Assembly: GCA_023663505.1 (NCBI GenBank)
Contig: JAMPHH010000009.1
Span: 20,276-84,275, forward strand
Length of the DNA stretch: 64,000 nucleotides
Source: Muribaculum sp.
GTDB lineage: Bacteria > Bacillota > Clostridia > Lachnospirales > Lachnospiraceae
Direction: 5' to 3'
Numbering within the stretch: position 1 is the first letter of the stretch; each line of letters opens with the position of its first letter. Below are positions 33,150 through 42,389 of this stretch, piece by piece. Made by a program: the position numbers and the translations under genes. A model generated the notes under the pieces. It saw only the letters and a list, made by a program, of their open reading frames with translations. It ran no database searches and was not told the DNA's origin.

Positions 33150-34265
33150 TTAACAGCTTATACGAAGCAATGTCGCTTTCCCTTGAATGCGTGTGGGGGC
33201 TGAGTCGGCGGGCAGGAAGACACAGCTTCCCTTGGTAAAGGGCAGTGTCGTCACATGCGTCGCGTCCTCCCTTGATTCCAAGTCCAGTGTCGTCACAGGC
33301 GTCGCCCCCTCCCCCGATTCCAAATCCCCTGTCTCCGTCAAAAGCGCCCCCTCTCCCTCCAAGCATAGCAGAATTTGAAAGGAATGCTCCGTGGTGGAGC
33401 AGTCGGGGGCATTCGTGGAGACAGTGTTGATCAAAAGCCTTTCCACCTGAAAATATTTGCATGAACACAACAGCTCGGAAGCATACCCGGGGCGGTAGCG
33501 CAGCACGCGTATGGGCTGACGCGGGGCATTGCTGCTCTTATAATTCAACACCTGCATAGCGTTCTCGATATGAAGGGGACGCTTTTGTCCGTTCTTATCC
33601 CTTCTGTCATAGTCAAACAGCCGATAGGTCAGGTTGGAGTTCTCCTGTACCTCCGCCAACAGCACTCCCGCGCCGATGGCGTGGACTGTCCCCGCTTCGA
33701 TGAAGAACATATCATCTCTTTGAACGGGCACTTTTTGAAGATATTTTTCTATTGTGCCATGCGCAAGGCTGTTGAGGAGAAGCTCTTTATTCATATTCCG
33801 ATTAAAGCCATAGATCAGATGTGCGTTTGGCTTCGCGTCCAGAACATACCACATTTCTGTCTTGCCAAGAGAGCCGTTTTCATGCGCTTTGGCAAAGGCG
33901 TCATCAGGGTGCACCTGAACCGACAGGCTTTGCGCCGCGTCAATCAGCTTGACCAGCACGGGCAGCTCGCAGGGCTTTGCTTGTGAGTCGGGTGAGCTGC
34001 CGCCCATCACCGTGACAGGGTGGCTTCCCAGATATTCAGGGTGCCGCGCGATCACTTGGTCTAAGGGCATACCCTGATGCCTGCCGCTTGCCACGATACT
34101 GGAGCCGTCCGGGTGGGTGGAGCATTCCCAAGTCTCCGCCAAGGGCGTCAGGTCAATATTTTTGTGAAAATCCGTTTTTAATCTGTTGCCGCCCCATAGA
34201 TAATCCTTGCCAACAGGGGCGAGCAGGAAGGGTTTATTCTGTAAGCTCATGTTTTTGCTTGTCAT
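33150..34265 (-). CDS. manA: Mannose-6-phosphate isomerase, class I
   Basis: A 371-residue cupin enzyme interconverting fructose-6-phosphate and mannose-6-phosphate, with zinc-site motifs SVQVHPDDAFAK, GKTEMWYVLDA and FIEAGTVHAIGAGVL. The start may be ATG 34265 or ATG 34250; both overlap the end of the upstream manC gene, so translation is coupled. Near the C-terminus a 42-base in-frame duplication gives two LES.E.AT.VTTL units, a likely recent insertion in a surface loop. It is the last gene of the minus-strand GDP-fucose cluster. Confidence 0.93.
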   Translation of the reverse strand: MTSKNMSLQNKPFLLAPVGKDYLWGGNRLKTDFHKNIDLTPLAETWECSTHPDGSSIVASGRHQGMPLDQVIARHPEYLGSHPVTVMGGSSPDSQAKPCELPVLVKLIDAAQSLSVQVHPDDAFAKAHENGSLGKTEMWYVLDAKPNAHLIYGFNRNMNKELLLNSLAHGTIEKYLQKVPVQRDDMFFIEAGTVHAIGAGVLLAEVQENSNLTYRLFDYDRRDKNGQKRPLHIENAMQVLNYKSSNAPRQPIRVLRYRPGYASELLCSCKYFQVERLLINTVSTNAPDCSTTEHSFQILLCLEGEGALLTETGDLESGEGATPVTTLDLESREDATHVTTLPFTKGSCVFLPADSAPTRIQGKATLLRISC

Positions 34266-35550
34266 GGACGCTGATATCCTTGCCCAACTGAACCTCCATA
34301 ATCTTTAATTCCGTGTCGGCGATAATCGTATGGCGGCAGCCTGCCTGCATGGTGATGACGTCTCCCGCCTGAACAGCCTGCTCCATGCCGTCCACAATGG
34401 TGCGGCCCTTTCCTGAGATGATCGTCCACATCTCGTCCCGCCTCTCGTGGCTGTGATAGTTCATGCGATGCCCGGGCTTTAACGTGACCTTGATGGTCAG
34501 GCTTTCCTCCTCCACGTCCAACACGCGGAAGCTCCCCCAAGATTTGTCCGCAAACATGACTTGTTGGTCTATGGCGTCCACATAGGGCTTGATATAGCTG
34601 GACTGGTTCTTGTCGGACACTAAGATTCCCTCGGGGCTCGCGGAGACCACCACATCTTTTAGACCCATGCACAGAATAGGCATATCCAAGTCATTCACTA
34701 CATGGACATTCTCACAGGTCTCGTCCAAAATGGCATTGCCCACGCAGGTCTCGTCCATGGCCTCGGTCAGGGTGTTCCATGTGCCGATATCCTTCCACTG
34801 ACCGTTAAAGCGCATGACCTGAAGGCAGGGGGTTTTCTCAACCACGGCATAGTCAAAGCTGATTTTGTCAAGCGTGTCATATTTGTCAAACAAGTCCTGA
34901 TAGTCCGTAAAGTCAATCAGTGAGTGGGCGCTGTGGAGTAAAAAATCGAGCCTACATGCGAATACACCTCCATTCCAAAGCGCTCCCTGCGCGATGTATT
35001 GCTCTGCAGTGGCGGCGTCGGGCTTCTCCTTGAAGGTTTTTACAATAGCAGTAGGAGTGTTACTGTCAGGAATGATATAACCATATTTCTCGCTTGGATA
35101 GGTTGGCTCGATGCCCATCAGTATCATGTTGGCAGACATACAAGCGGTCTGTCTGCTTAATGTTTGCAGGGTTTCAAAATAATCCTTGTTCACATAAGGA
35201 TCCACGGGACAGATGACCACAGGCTCCTTGGGACCGATGCCTCTCACATCATGAAGATATGCGGCCGCCAGTGAGATTGCGGGAAAGGTGTCCCGTCTGC
35301 ATGGCTCAACGCAGATGCCCACATCTTCCCCCAATTGGTTGTGTATGGCTGACACCTGAGATTTAGATGTCGCAATTGTGACATTTGCGTCAGGATCTAC
35401 GATGCGGATCTGGCGGTAAACCCTCTGCACCATGGATTCATATTCGCCGTCAGGGGCTTTAAAAAGCTTAATAAATTGCTTGGAGCGGATATCGTTGGAG
35501 AGGGGCCAAAGCCGCTTTCCCGACCCGCCGGAGAGTAAGATAATATTCAT
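34234..35550 (-). CDS. manC: Mannose-1-phosphate guanylyltransferase
   Basis: A 438-residue bifunctional-type protein. The N-terminal nucleotidyltransferase has LLSGGSGKRLWPLSN and FKEKPDAATAEQYI; the C-terminal cupin (KPGHRMNYHSHERRDE) resembles type II phosphomannose isomerase. It makes GDP-mannose from mannose-1-phosphate and GTP. I set the start at ATG 35550 with AGGAAGGAT upstream. The frame is open upstream to 35682 only because it runs through a family 2 repeat. It supplies GDP-mannose to gmd. Confidence 0.93.
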   Translation of the reverse strand: MNIILLSGGSGKRLWPLSNDIRSKQFIKLFKAPDGEYESMVQRVYRQIRIVDPDANVTIATSKSQVSAIHNQLGEDVGICVEPCRRDTFPAISLAAAYLHDVRGIGPKEPVVICPVDPYVNKDYFETLQTLSRQTACMSANMILMGIEPTYPSEKYGYIIPDSNTPTAIVKTFKEKPDAATAEQYIAQGALWNGGVFACRLDFLLHSAHSLIDFTDYQDLFDKYDTLDKISFDYAVVEKTPCLQVMRFNGQWKDIGTWNTLTEAMDETCVGNAILDETCENVHVVNDLDMPILCMGLKDVVVSASPEGILVSDKNQSSYIKPYVDAIDQQVMFADKSWGSFRVLDVEEESLTIKVTLKPGHRMNYHSHERRDEMWTIISGKGRTIVDGMEQAVQAGDVITMQAGCRHTIIADTELKIMEVQLGKDISVHDKQKHELTE

Positions 35551-35598
35551 ATGTTTTCTATCCTTCCTGATTATGTTGATAGTTACGACTAATTTATT

Positions 35599-35716
35599 CC
35601 TGCGAGCAATGAGCCAAGTCAACGAAGTTGACTTTGTGTCAGTGCTTGCATGAGCATAAATCCAACGAGATTGGATTACCAATAAAATTGGTTTGGCGAA
35701 TGCCGCAAGGTTGTTG
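35599..35716 (+). repeat. Structured intergenic repeat, family 2, copy B
   Basis: Shares 63 identical bases with 8061-8123, plus the TTTGGCGAATGC tail. Hairpins: GTCAAC-GAA-GTTGAC, AATCCAA-CGAGA-TTGGATT and an outer GCGAGCA/TGCTTGC pairing. It fills the gap between fcl and manC. Confidence 0.8.
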
Positions 35717-35760
35717 ACTGTGTTGACAAATCTGCTGTGTTGACAGATCTGCTGTCAATA

Positions 35761-36705
35761 TTATCGCTCTGCACGCATGGGATTATTCAGGAAATCCTCA
35801 TAGGTCAGGCGGATACCCTCCTCAAGCTCTGTCTGGTAATGCCAGCCGAGGTTCTCCAGCTTGGACACGTCCAAGAGCTTTCTGGGGGTGCCGTCGGGCT
35901 TGTCGGTATCCCATTTGATCTCGCCATGATAACCTATGACCTTGGCGGTGAGCTCCGTCAGCTCCCGAATGGTCAGCTCATTGCCTGTGCCAACATTCAC
36001 GGTCTCGTTGCCGGAATAATTGTTCATGAGAAAAACACATGCGTCAGCCAAGTCGTCTACATAGAGAAATTCCCGAAGGGGCGTTCCGCTTCCCCAGCAG
36101 GTGACGGTCGCCGCCCCCGACTCCTTCGCCTCGTGGAAACGGCGGATCAGAGCAGGCAGCACATGGCTGTGGGTGGGGTGGTAATTGTCATTTGGCCCGT
36201 AGAGATTGGTGGGCATGGCGGAGATATAGTCGGTGCCGTACTGTCTGTTGAGGTACTCGCAATATTTCAGACCGGAAATCTTCGCCAACGCATATGCCTC
36301 GTTTGTCTGCTCCAACGCCGAGGTCAAAAGACAGCTCTCAGGCATGGGCTGCGGCGCCATGCGGGGATAGATGCAGGAGGAGCCGAGAAAAAGCAGCTTC
36401 TTACACCCGTTTTGCCATGCGGAGTGTATGACGTTCATCTCCAAAATCATATTGTCATACATAAAATCAGCCAACGCCTCCGCGTTTGCCACGATGCCGC
36501 CCACCTTTGCAGCCGCTAAGAATACATAGTCCGGCTTCTCGTCGGCAAAAAAGGCCTCCACCTCCGCCTGTCTGCACAAATCAAGCTCGCTGTGGCTCTT
36601 GGTGATGATGCTGTGGAAGCCCTGCGCCTTGAGCGCGCGGACGATTGCGGAGCCCACCATGCCATTATGCCCCGCCACATATATCTTTGCATTCTTTTCC
36701 ATCAT
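35761..36705 (-). CDS. fcl: GDP-L-fucose synthase
   Basis: A 314-residue SDR enzyme with GHNGMVGSAI near the N-terminus, the catalytic Ser in GSSCIYP, YALAKISG (Tyr-x-x-x-Lys) and the fucose synthase motif NLYGPNDNYHP. It epimerises and reduces GDP-4-keto-6-deoxymannose to GDP-L-fucose. It is encoded between gmd and manC on the same strand. The leader carries a family 3 repeat, and ATG 36705 is preceded by GAAAGGATA. Confidence 0.95.
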   Translation of the reverse strand: MMEKNAKIYVAGHNGMVGSAIVRALKAQGFHSIITKSHSELDLCRQAEVEAFFADEKPDYVFLAAAKVGGIVANAEALADFMYDNMILEMNVIHSAWQNGCKKLLFLGSSCIYPRMAPQPMPESCLLTSALEQTNEAYALAKISGLKYCEYLNRQYGTDYISAMPTNLYGPNDNYHPTHSHVLPALIRRFHEAKESGAATVTCWGSGTPLREFLYVDDLADACVFLMNNYSGNETVNVGTGNELTIRELTELTAKVIGYHGEIKWDTDKPDGTPRKLLDVSKLENLGWHYQTELEEGIRLTYEDFLNNPMRAER

Positions 36706-36748
36706 ATCTGTATATCCTTTCTGTATGGGTTCTTTATTTAATCCCCGT

Positions 36749-36841
36749 TTCTGCGCCGCTCAGGCTTCAACTATGTTGAAACTGCGCATAAGCAACTTTG
36801 TGTCAAGTCGTTTTTGACTTTGCAGTGTGCAGACACAAATT
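36749..36841 (-). repeat. Structured repeat, family 3, copy Y (fcl leader)
   Basis: Matches 12606-12689 in order: TTTCTGCGC, a TTCAACT.TG segment, TTTGTGTCAAGTCGTTTTTGACTT and AGACACAAATTG. The TTTGTGTC/GACACAAA outer stem and the inner AAGTC/GACTT stem are kept. It lies 44 bases upstream of the fcl start and 21 bases after the gmd stop. Confidence 0.7.
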
Positions 36842-36861
36842 GTCCGTGGAAAATTCATTTT

Positions 36862-37938
36862 TTACATTATTGTCGCGCCTGACTGTGCGTTGAGGAAGGC
36901 GGCTTCCCTTCGGGCGAGCTCCCTGTCATGCTCAGCCATGATGCGCACCAGCTCCTTGTAAGGGGTCTTCTGGGGATTCCAGCCGAGTATCGTCTTTGCC
37001 TTCGTGGGGTCTCCCCAGAGATTGTCCACGTCCGTGGGGCGAAAGAATGCAGGATTGACACACACCAACAGCTTGCCTGTGGAAGCGTCATACCCCTTTT
37101 CGTCCAAGCCCTCCCCCTCCCAGCGAAGCTTTATGCCGTTTGCCGCGAAAGCATTATCCGTGAAGTCACGCACAGTATGCTGTTCCCCCGTGGCTATGAC
37201 AAAATCCTCAGGGGTATCATGCTGCAGCATCAGCCACATGCATTCCACATAATCCTTGGCGTAGCCCCAGTCTCTTAAGGAATTCAGATTGCCAAGCTCC
37301 AGACGCTCCTGTATCCCCTCCGCAATGCGTCCTGCCGCCAGTGTGATTTTTCTGGTGACAAAATTGTCTCCCCTTCGCTCGGATTCGTGATTGAACAGGA
37401 TTCCGTTCACGGCAAACATGTGGTAGGCGGTTCGGTATTCCTTCACGATCCAGAAGCCATATTGCTTTGCCACCGCATAAGGACTGTAAGGATAAAAGGG
37501 GGTTGTCTCCTTCTGGGGAGATTCCGTCACCTTGCCGTAGAGCTCGGAGGTGGACGCCTGATAGATTTTGGTTTTCTGTATCAATCCCAAAATGCGCACC
37601 GCCTCGAGAATACGCAGGACGCCCAAGGCATCGACGTCACAGGAATATTCCGGCACGTCAAAGGATACCTGCACATGAGACTGGGCTGCGAGATTGTAGA
37701 TTTCATCAGGCTGTACCAGATTGATAATACGAATGAGCGAGGAGGAATCGGACAAGTCGCCCTCGTGCAGTGTGACAGTCCCCGCCGCGATCAGGTGGTC
37801 TATGCGAGCGGTGTTGGAGAAGGAGGCGCGGCGGATGATGCCGTGTACCTCATAGCCCTTTTCCAACAGAAACTCCGCCAGATATGAGCCGTCCTGCCCC
37901 GTGATTCCGGTAATCAGTGCTTTTTTTGTAGTATTCAT
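36862..37938 (-). CDS. gmd: GDP-mannose 4,6-dehydratase
   Basis: A 358-residue SDR enzyme with GITGQDGSYLAEFLLEKGY near the N-terminus, the STSELYGKV segment, YPYSPYAVAKQYG (Tyr/Lys pair) and FNHESERRGDNFVTRKI. It turns GDP-mannose into GDP-4-keto-6-deoxymannose, the precursor of L-fucose. It is the first gene of the minus-strand fucose cluster, with GAGG before ATG 37938. The GCGCAGAAACGAGG leader end echoes the start of repeat family 3. Confidence 0.96.
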   Translation of the reverse strand: MNTTKKALITGITGQDGSYLAEFLLEKGYEVHGIIRRASFSNTARIDHLIAAGTVTLHEGDLSDSSSLIRIINLVQPDEIYNLAAQSHVQVSFDVPEYSCDVDALGVLRILEAVRILGLIQKTKIYQASTSELYGKVTESPQKETTPFYPYSPYAVAKQYGFWIVKEYRTAYHMFAVNGILFNHESERRGDNFVTRKITLAAGRIAEGIQERLELGNLNSLRDWGYAKDYVECMWLMLQHDTPEDFVIATGEQHTVRDFTDNAFAANGIKLRWEGEGLDEKGYDASTGKLLVCVNPAFFRPTDVDNLWGDPTKAKTILGWNPQKTPYKELVRIMAEHDRELARREAAFLNAQSGATIM

Positions 37939-38128
37939 AAGATAACCTCGTTTCTGCGCTTGTAATAGTGATTGCTATAAGATAAATCGCAATTCACAGG
38001 AGTATTTTATATGTCTGAAAATGTGATTTTAAGGGCATATTTTGATAATCTCTAGCATTATATTGACTTTAGTGATATAATGTCCTTATTCGAGGCATGT
38101 TATAATTTATAGAAAGAGGCGGATTGCT

Positions 38129-39010
38129 ATGGACCCTACATTGTTTGACGGAACGCTCGTCAAATCCAACCGCATCATATACACGCCGACGGATTTTGCC
38201 AAGGCGAATCTCATTCATCTGCAGGAGGTCGGGGAACTATGCGCCCAAAGACCACACACCAGCAGGCGCAAGAATCTGTCCTCCTACCTTTTCTTTATGG
38301 TGCTTGAGGGGGAGGGGAGCTTGGAATACGGTGGCGAGGTCTATGCCCTGCAGGAGGGGGATTGTGCGTTTGTGGACTGCCGCAGGGCATATGCACATAG
38401 CTGCTCGGATAGACTGTGGCGTCTCAAATGGGTTCACTTCTTCGGACCTAACATGGGCGGCATTTACAGTAATTATGTGGAGCGGGGAGGGCGCTCTGTC
38501 CTGACGCCGCCGGACGGAGGACGGTACGATAAGCTGTTGGACGAAATATATGGTATCGCTGCTTCCGACTCTAACATTAAGGATATGCAGATCTGCGAGA
38601 AATTAACCTCGCTGCTGACCCTGCTTGCGGAGCACGGGCTGACGGCGGGGCAGACGGGAGAGCAGAACACGCTTCGTCAGGGGACTTCCGCCAAGCGGCA
38701 GAATCTTCAGGCGGTGAAGGAATATATTGATGAACATTTTGACCAGAGGGTGACATTGGACTTGTTGTCAGAGCTTTTTTACATCAATAAATTTTACCTG
38801 ACAAGAATCTTTAAGGAGCAGTTTGGGGAGACCGTCAACGCTTACCTGCTTCAGGTGCGCATCACGCAGGCGAAGCAGCGGCTGCGCTTTACGGACAAAT
38901 CTATCGAGGAGATTGCGCACGAATGCGGTATGCACGACGCCAATTATTTCTCGCGGCTGTTTAAGAAGGTGGAGAAGGTGACCCCGGGAGAATTCCGGCA
39001 TATGTGGTAG
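38129..39010 (+). CDS. AraC family transcriptional regulator
   Basis: A 293-residue regulator. Residues 40-170 form the cupin-like sensor domain (LEGEGSLEYGGEVYALQEGD). After a linker the C-terminal two-helix-turn-helix domain (about 195-293) has LSELFYINKFYLTRIFKEQFG and IEEIAHECGMHDANYFSRLFKKVE. It diverges from gmd across a 190-bp AT-rich gap, so control of the GDP-fucose genes or of sugar use is plausible but unproven. Its last codons and stop lie in a 46-bp segment that is repeated 72 bases later. Confidence 0.9.
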   Translation: MDPTLFDGTLVKSNRIIYTPTDFAKANLIHLQEVGELCAQRPHTSRRKNLSSYLFFMVLEGEGSLEYGGEVYALQEGDCAFVDCRRAYAHSCSDRLWRLKWVHFFGPNMGGIYSNYVERGGRSVLTPPDGGRYDKLLDEIYGIAASDSNIKDMQICEKLTSLLTLLAEHGLTAGQTGEQNTLRQGTSAKRQNLQAVKEYIDEHFDQRVTLDLLSELFYINKFYLTRIFKEQFGETVNAYLLQVRITQAKQRLRFTDKSIEEIAHECGMHDANYFSRLFKKVEKVTPGEFRHMW

Positions 39011-39121
39011 GACATGACCTTGTCCAAGGCAGAAAACGGCCGAATGGCCATAATGACCATGATTGTGGAGCAATCGTGGTAGGACATGACCATATTTAAG
39101 CAGAAAACGGCCGAATGGCCA
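39004..39121 (+). repeat. Direct repeat pair at the 3' end of the AraC gene
   Basis: 39004-39050 and 39076-39121 share GTGGTAGGACATGACC and GCAGAAAACGGCCGAATGGC, with a 72-base period. The first copy contains the AraC stop codon. GGCC-GAAT-GGCC in each copy can form a small hairpin. Confidence 0.65.
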
Positions 39122-39238
39122 GATGGAAAATCCGATCTCTGCAATTTGTGGAAAAGCTGGCAATAAAAAACAAGCAAATGAAACAAGCGAATGGCACAGC
39201 CTGAATTGTTATATATGAATAGGCGGGAAGGGATGTCT

Positions 39239-40507
39239 ATGAAGGCGGAAAAAGAGAATTTAAATAAAGAGAATTTAAATAAAGAGAATTTGGAGAAAGC
39301 GTCACTGATTGACTACGGGATATTTGCGCTGCTCCTCTTAGTGACACTGGCGGTTACATTTGCGCTGTTTTACCGCCAGTGCGTGGAGAGTATGCTTGCA
39401 AGCGGTCTGTATCATTCGGACATGAAGGCTTATATTTTGGAGATGCAGGGGTTGGACAGCGGTTACAGCTTTCCCTATCCCATTCTCTTTAAAACAGCGG
39501 CTTTCTTTCATTTGTTTACCGGGCCGGAGGCGGCGATGGCGATCGCCACCACGCTGCTTAACGGGCTCGGGATTCTGGTGACGAAGCTCGCGCTCAACAG
39601 GCTTGCCCTGAAGGAGCTTGCGGGGCGGTTCTCGGGACGGGAGTGGATTGCGGGGGCGCTGCTTAGCCTGACCGCTGTTTCGCTTTTCTTTATCTCCATG
39701 GTGTATCCGCCCGCGGGGATTTATCTGCCCGGTATCAAATACAATTATCTGGGAGTATTTACGGCGAATCCCTTTCACAATGCCACCTATATGGCGGCGA
39801 GACCCTTCGCCATTCTCGCCTTCCTGTGGTATGTGAGGCTGTTGGACACCTACGAGCAGGGCGGGGATAAGAAGGATTATATTCTTTTCGCCATATTCCT
39901 GCTGCTCGCCACCATGACGAAGCCAAGCTTTACAATCGTGTTGGTGGGAGCTGCGGGGCTGATCATGCTCTACCGCCTGTTCCGCTCAGGCTTTAAGAGC
40001 CTTAAGAATACCGTGCTGTTGGGGCTGACCTTTATCCCTACCTTTGCGGATCTGCTCTATCAATTTAAGGGGGTGTTCGTGCCCGCGGAGGGCGCGGAGG
40101 GCGGGATTGGATTCTGCCTTGGCGATATCTGGCGGCTTTACTGTGACAATATCCCGCTGGCGGTCGGACTGGCGGTGGGCTTCCCGATTCTGGTGCTTGT
40201 GTTAAATTACAGGGAATTGCAAAATGATACCCTGTATCGCTTCTCGTGGCAGATTTACCTCATGAGCTTTGCCATGGCGTTCCTGCTCTATGAGAAAGGC
40301 TTTCGGGCGCCGGACTTTAATTTCTCATGGGGCTATATGTATGGGATTTTCTTTGCGTTTCTGGGCAGCGTCACGGTGCTGTGGCGCGCAACGGCTGCGG
40401 GGAAAAGACCACTTCTGTTGGGCATACAATGGCTTGCCTTTGCGTGGCATCTGCTCAGCGGGCTGTATTATTTTTACGGAATCCTTCAAGGAAAGATGTA
40501 CTACTGA
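39239..40507 (+). CDS. Polytopic membrane protein, possible GT-C type glycosyltransferase
   Basis: A 422-residue protein. I chose ATG 39239, six bases after a GGGAAGGG site, over in-frame ATGs at 39191 and 39233. The N-terminus has three KENLN repeats (15-bp units), then about ten membrane helices. An acidic HSDMK motif follows the first helix, a position where GT-C lipid-sugar glycosyltransferases carry their catalytic Asp. Its last 53 bases overlap the end of the opposite-strand gene. Substrate unknown. Confidence 0.7.
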   Translation: MKAEKENLNKENLNKENLEKASLIDYGIFALLLLVTLAVTFALFYRQCVESMLASGLYHSDMKAYILEMQGLDSGYSFPYPILFKTAAFFHLFTGPEAAMAIATTLLNGLGILVTKLALNRLALKELAGRFSGREWIAGALLSLTAVSLFFISMVYPPAGIYLPGIKYNYLGVFTANPFHNATYMAARPFAILAFLWYVRLLDTYEQGGDKKDYILFAIFLLLATMTKPSFTIVLVGAAGLIMLYRLFRSGFKSLKNTVLLGLTFIPTFADLLYQFKGVFVPAEGAEGGIGFCLGDIWRLYCDNIPLAVGLAVGFPILVLVLNYRELQNDTLYRFSWQIYLMSFAMAFLLYEKGFRAPDFNFSWGYMYGIFFAFLGSVTVLWRATAAGKRPLLLGIQWLAFAWHLLSGLYYFYGILQGKMYY

Positions 40508-42152
40508 CGATTCCGCGGGCGGCATAGGGGAGGAGCAGCAGGCTGTACAGGAAGATATAGCGCGCGTTGGCTTCCCAAAGCATATGGAACAGAAATCCGC
40601 CCAAAGCCCCGATGACGCCAAGCCACATATAGAGAGGCTGCCGTAAATTCGGACTTGGGTTGTCCTTCACGGCATTTTCTTCTGAAGGCTCTTTGTACGC
40701 AGGGCGTTTTTCGCGCCTTGGCAGTGTCAGGATCACGCAGAGCAGGCTCCCGAGATAGATGATATTCTGGTATATATTGCAGTAGCCGATATAGAGACGG
40801 CTGCATTCCCCCGAGTACACGGATTCCACTGCGGGGAGTCTCCCGCCGAAGGTGGCGAGGGTTGCCTGACGACTGGCGTAGGTGCCGTCCGCCCACTGGG
40901 AGAGATATTTGCCCCAATAAAAGCCCGCGGCAGCATCAAGGTGTCCGCGAAAATATTCCGCGCGCTCCGCGATATACTTACGGCTGAGCGCTACCGTGGC
41001 GGCAGTGTCCATGCCCGTCTCCTGATAGGTGTCGAAGTTAAAGCCGTTATACCAACCGTTCCCGCGGGAGGATTCCTGCATACCCATGGCAAAATAAGCC
41101 ATGGCAGGCACGCCTGACTTTAACGTGCTGCCTGCCCGACGCTCGTAAAAACGCTGCGTGGCGGGCAGAATACTCAGGGAGCATATCACGCAGAGCAGGG
41201 CAAACAGGAAAAGCCCGTACCGCCTGCCCCTCTGACCTGTGAGGATCCCCTCCAACAGAGTCACGAGCACCACGGCGATGATGATGACAAGCGAGTTCTT
41301 GCGAAGCATCACGGACAGGGTAAGGGCGGTCAGACTGACTGCGGCGGATATGACGAAATTTCTTTTTTTAGCCTGAATGTCCTGAACGCCTGTGGGAGCG
41401 TCGGGCGATTTTAATATTTTTAACAGATAATAAAGCCCGATCGAGAGGGAGGCAAAGGAGGGAATCTCCCCATAGACAAAGGAGCTGTACATGATCAAAG
41501 GGAGATTACCTCCCGCCAGAATCAGATACACGCAGTCAATCCGCTCGTCCTCCCAGAGGAGCTGCACGCAGAGCGATTGGTAATATACGATGACACAGGT
41601 CAATACTACATATAGACATTTGATAAAATGATAGGCGTGTAAATCCGTGGGCAGCAGCTTCCACAGCCTGATAATCAGCTCAAAGAACGCCATAAGCCCC
41701 ACCTGCTGGGGATAATAGGAGAGATAGGAGTCCGTGGGGTGTATGACCGAGGTGTCGCCCAGAGCCATGCTCTCGGCAGCAGAGTAGACAGACCAAGCGT
41801 CCGCTGCGGGAGCGGTTCTGCCAAAGAGGACGAGAATCCCGCCAAGGAGCATGATCCACCCGAATACACAAAGCTGTACGATTCGTTTGGAACGCTTTGG
41901 ATTGGTGTTCACAAGGGGGCGAAGCAGTAAGAGCAAAATCGAGATCCCAAGCCCCGCGCCGAGAATCTGAAGGAGCGGATTGTCCACGGCGGTCAGCACC
42001 CTCTGACTCACCATGTCGTCGGCGTAGCATGTGAATAAAAAACCGCTCACAAATAAAAGCCCTGTAAATAACAGTGCGAGAATCCGTATAGAGCCGCAGG
42101 CAAGGCGATAAAGCCCGTCGGACAAGGTTTTGATAAGCGTTTCTGTTCTCAT
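40455..42152 (-). CDS. Large polytopic membrane protein, possible GT-C type glycosyltransferase
   Basis: A 565-residue protein with about twelve membrane helices. The first large outer loop after helix 3 contains DSYLSYYPQQVG, similar to the loop of PMT/ArnT-like GT-C enzymes. A second soluble loop near residue 360 (MAYFAMGMQESSRGNGWYNGFNFDTY) resembles that of uncharacterised Lachnospiraceae surface-glycan enzymes. The start at ATG 42152 is accepted because the AT-rich gap begins there. It converges with, and overlaps by 53 bases, the preceding membrane protein gene. Confidence 0.7.
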   Translation of the reverse strand: MRTETLIKTLSDGLYRLACGSIRILALLFTGLLFVSGFLFTCYADDMVSQRVLTAVDNPLLQILGAGLGISILLLLLRPLVNTNPKRSKRIVQLCVFGWIMLLGGILVLFGRTAPAADAWSVYSAAESMALGDTSVIHPTDSYLSYYPQQVGLMAFFELIIRLWKLLPTDLHAYHFIKCLYVVLTCVIVYYQSLCVQLLWEDERIDCVYLILAGGNLPLIMYSSFVYGEIPSFASLSIGLYYLLKILKSPDAPTGVQDIQAKKRNFVISAAVSLTALTLSVMLRKNSLVIIIAVVLVTLLEGILTGQRGRRYGLFLFALLCVICSLSILPATQRFYERRAGSTLKSGVPAMAYFAMGMQESSRGNGWYNGFNFDTYQETGMDTAATVALSRKYIAERAEYFRGHLDAAAGFYWGKYLSQWADGTYASRQATLATFGGRLPAVESVYSGECSRLYIGYCNIYQNIIYLGSLLCVILTLPRREKRPAYKEPSEENAVKDNPSPNLRQPLYMWLGVIGALGGFLFHMLWEANARYIFLYSLLLLPYAARGIVSSTSFLEGFRKNNTAR

Positions 42153-42232
42153 GGGAATTATTATATCAAAAAACAGTGCTTCTAGGAAGATGATTATGGT
42201 AAAAATACTATGTAAATACTAAAATAAAAATC

Positions 42233-42261
42233 TTGTTTTTTGTGTGTGTTCATGATAGATT
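42233..42261 (+). promoter_or_regulatory. Possible promoter of the helicase island
   Basis: TTGTTT (42233-42238) and TAGATT (42256-42261) with 17-base spacing in a very AT-rich leader; moderate matches only. Confidence 0.45.
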
Positions 42262-42389
42262 AGAGTAAAAAGTAAGGGGACAAATCCACCAAGTTTTCAG
42301 TGAGCGGAGGGTTGTAATGCAGAATACGATTAATCGTGACGAATATCTGAAAAAACGATTTAGCGACAAAAGAATTGGAGGTACAAACC

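Noticed and set aside
38041..38106. Promoter for the AraC gene
   Set aside because: TATAAT boxes at 38076 and 38101 and a TTGACT at 38063 are present, but no pair has an acceptable spacing.
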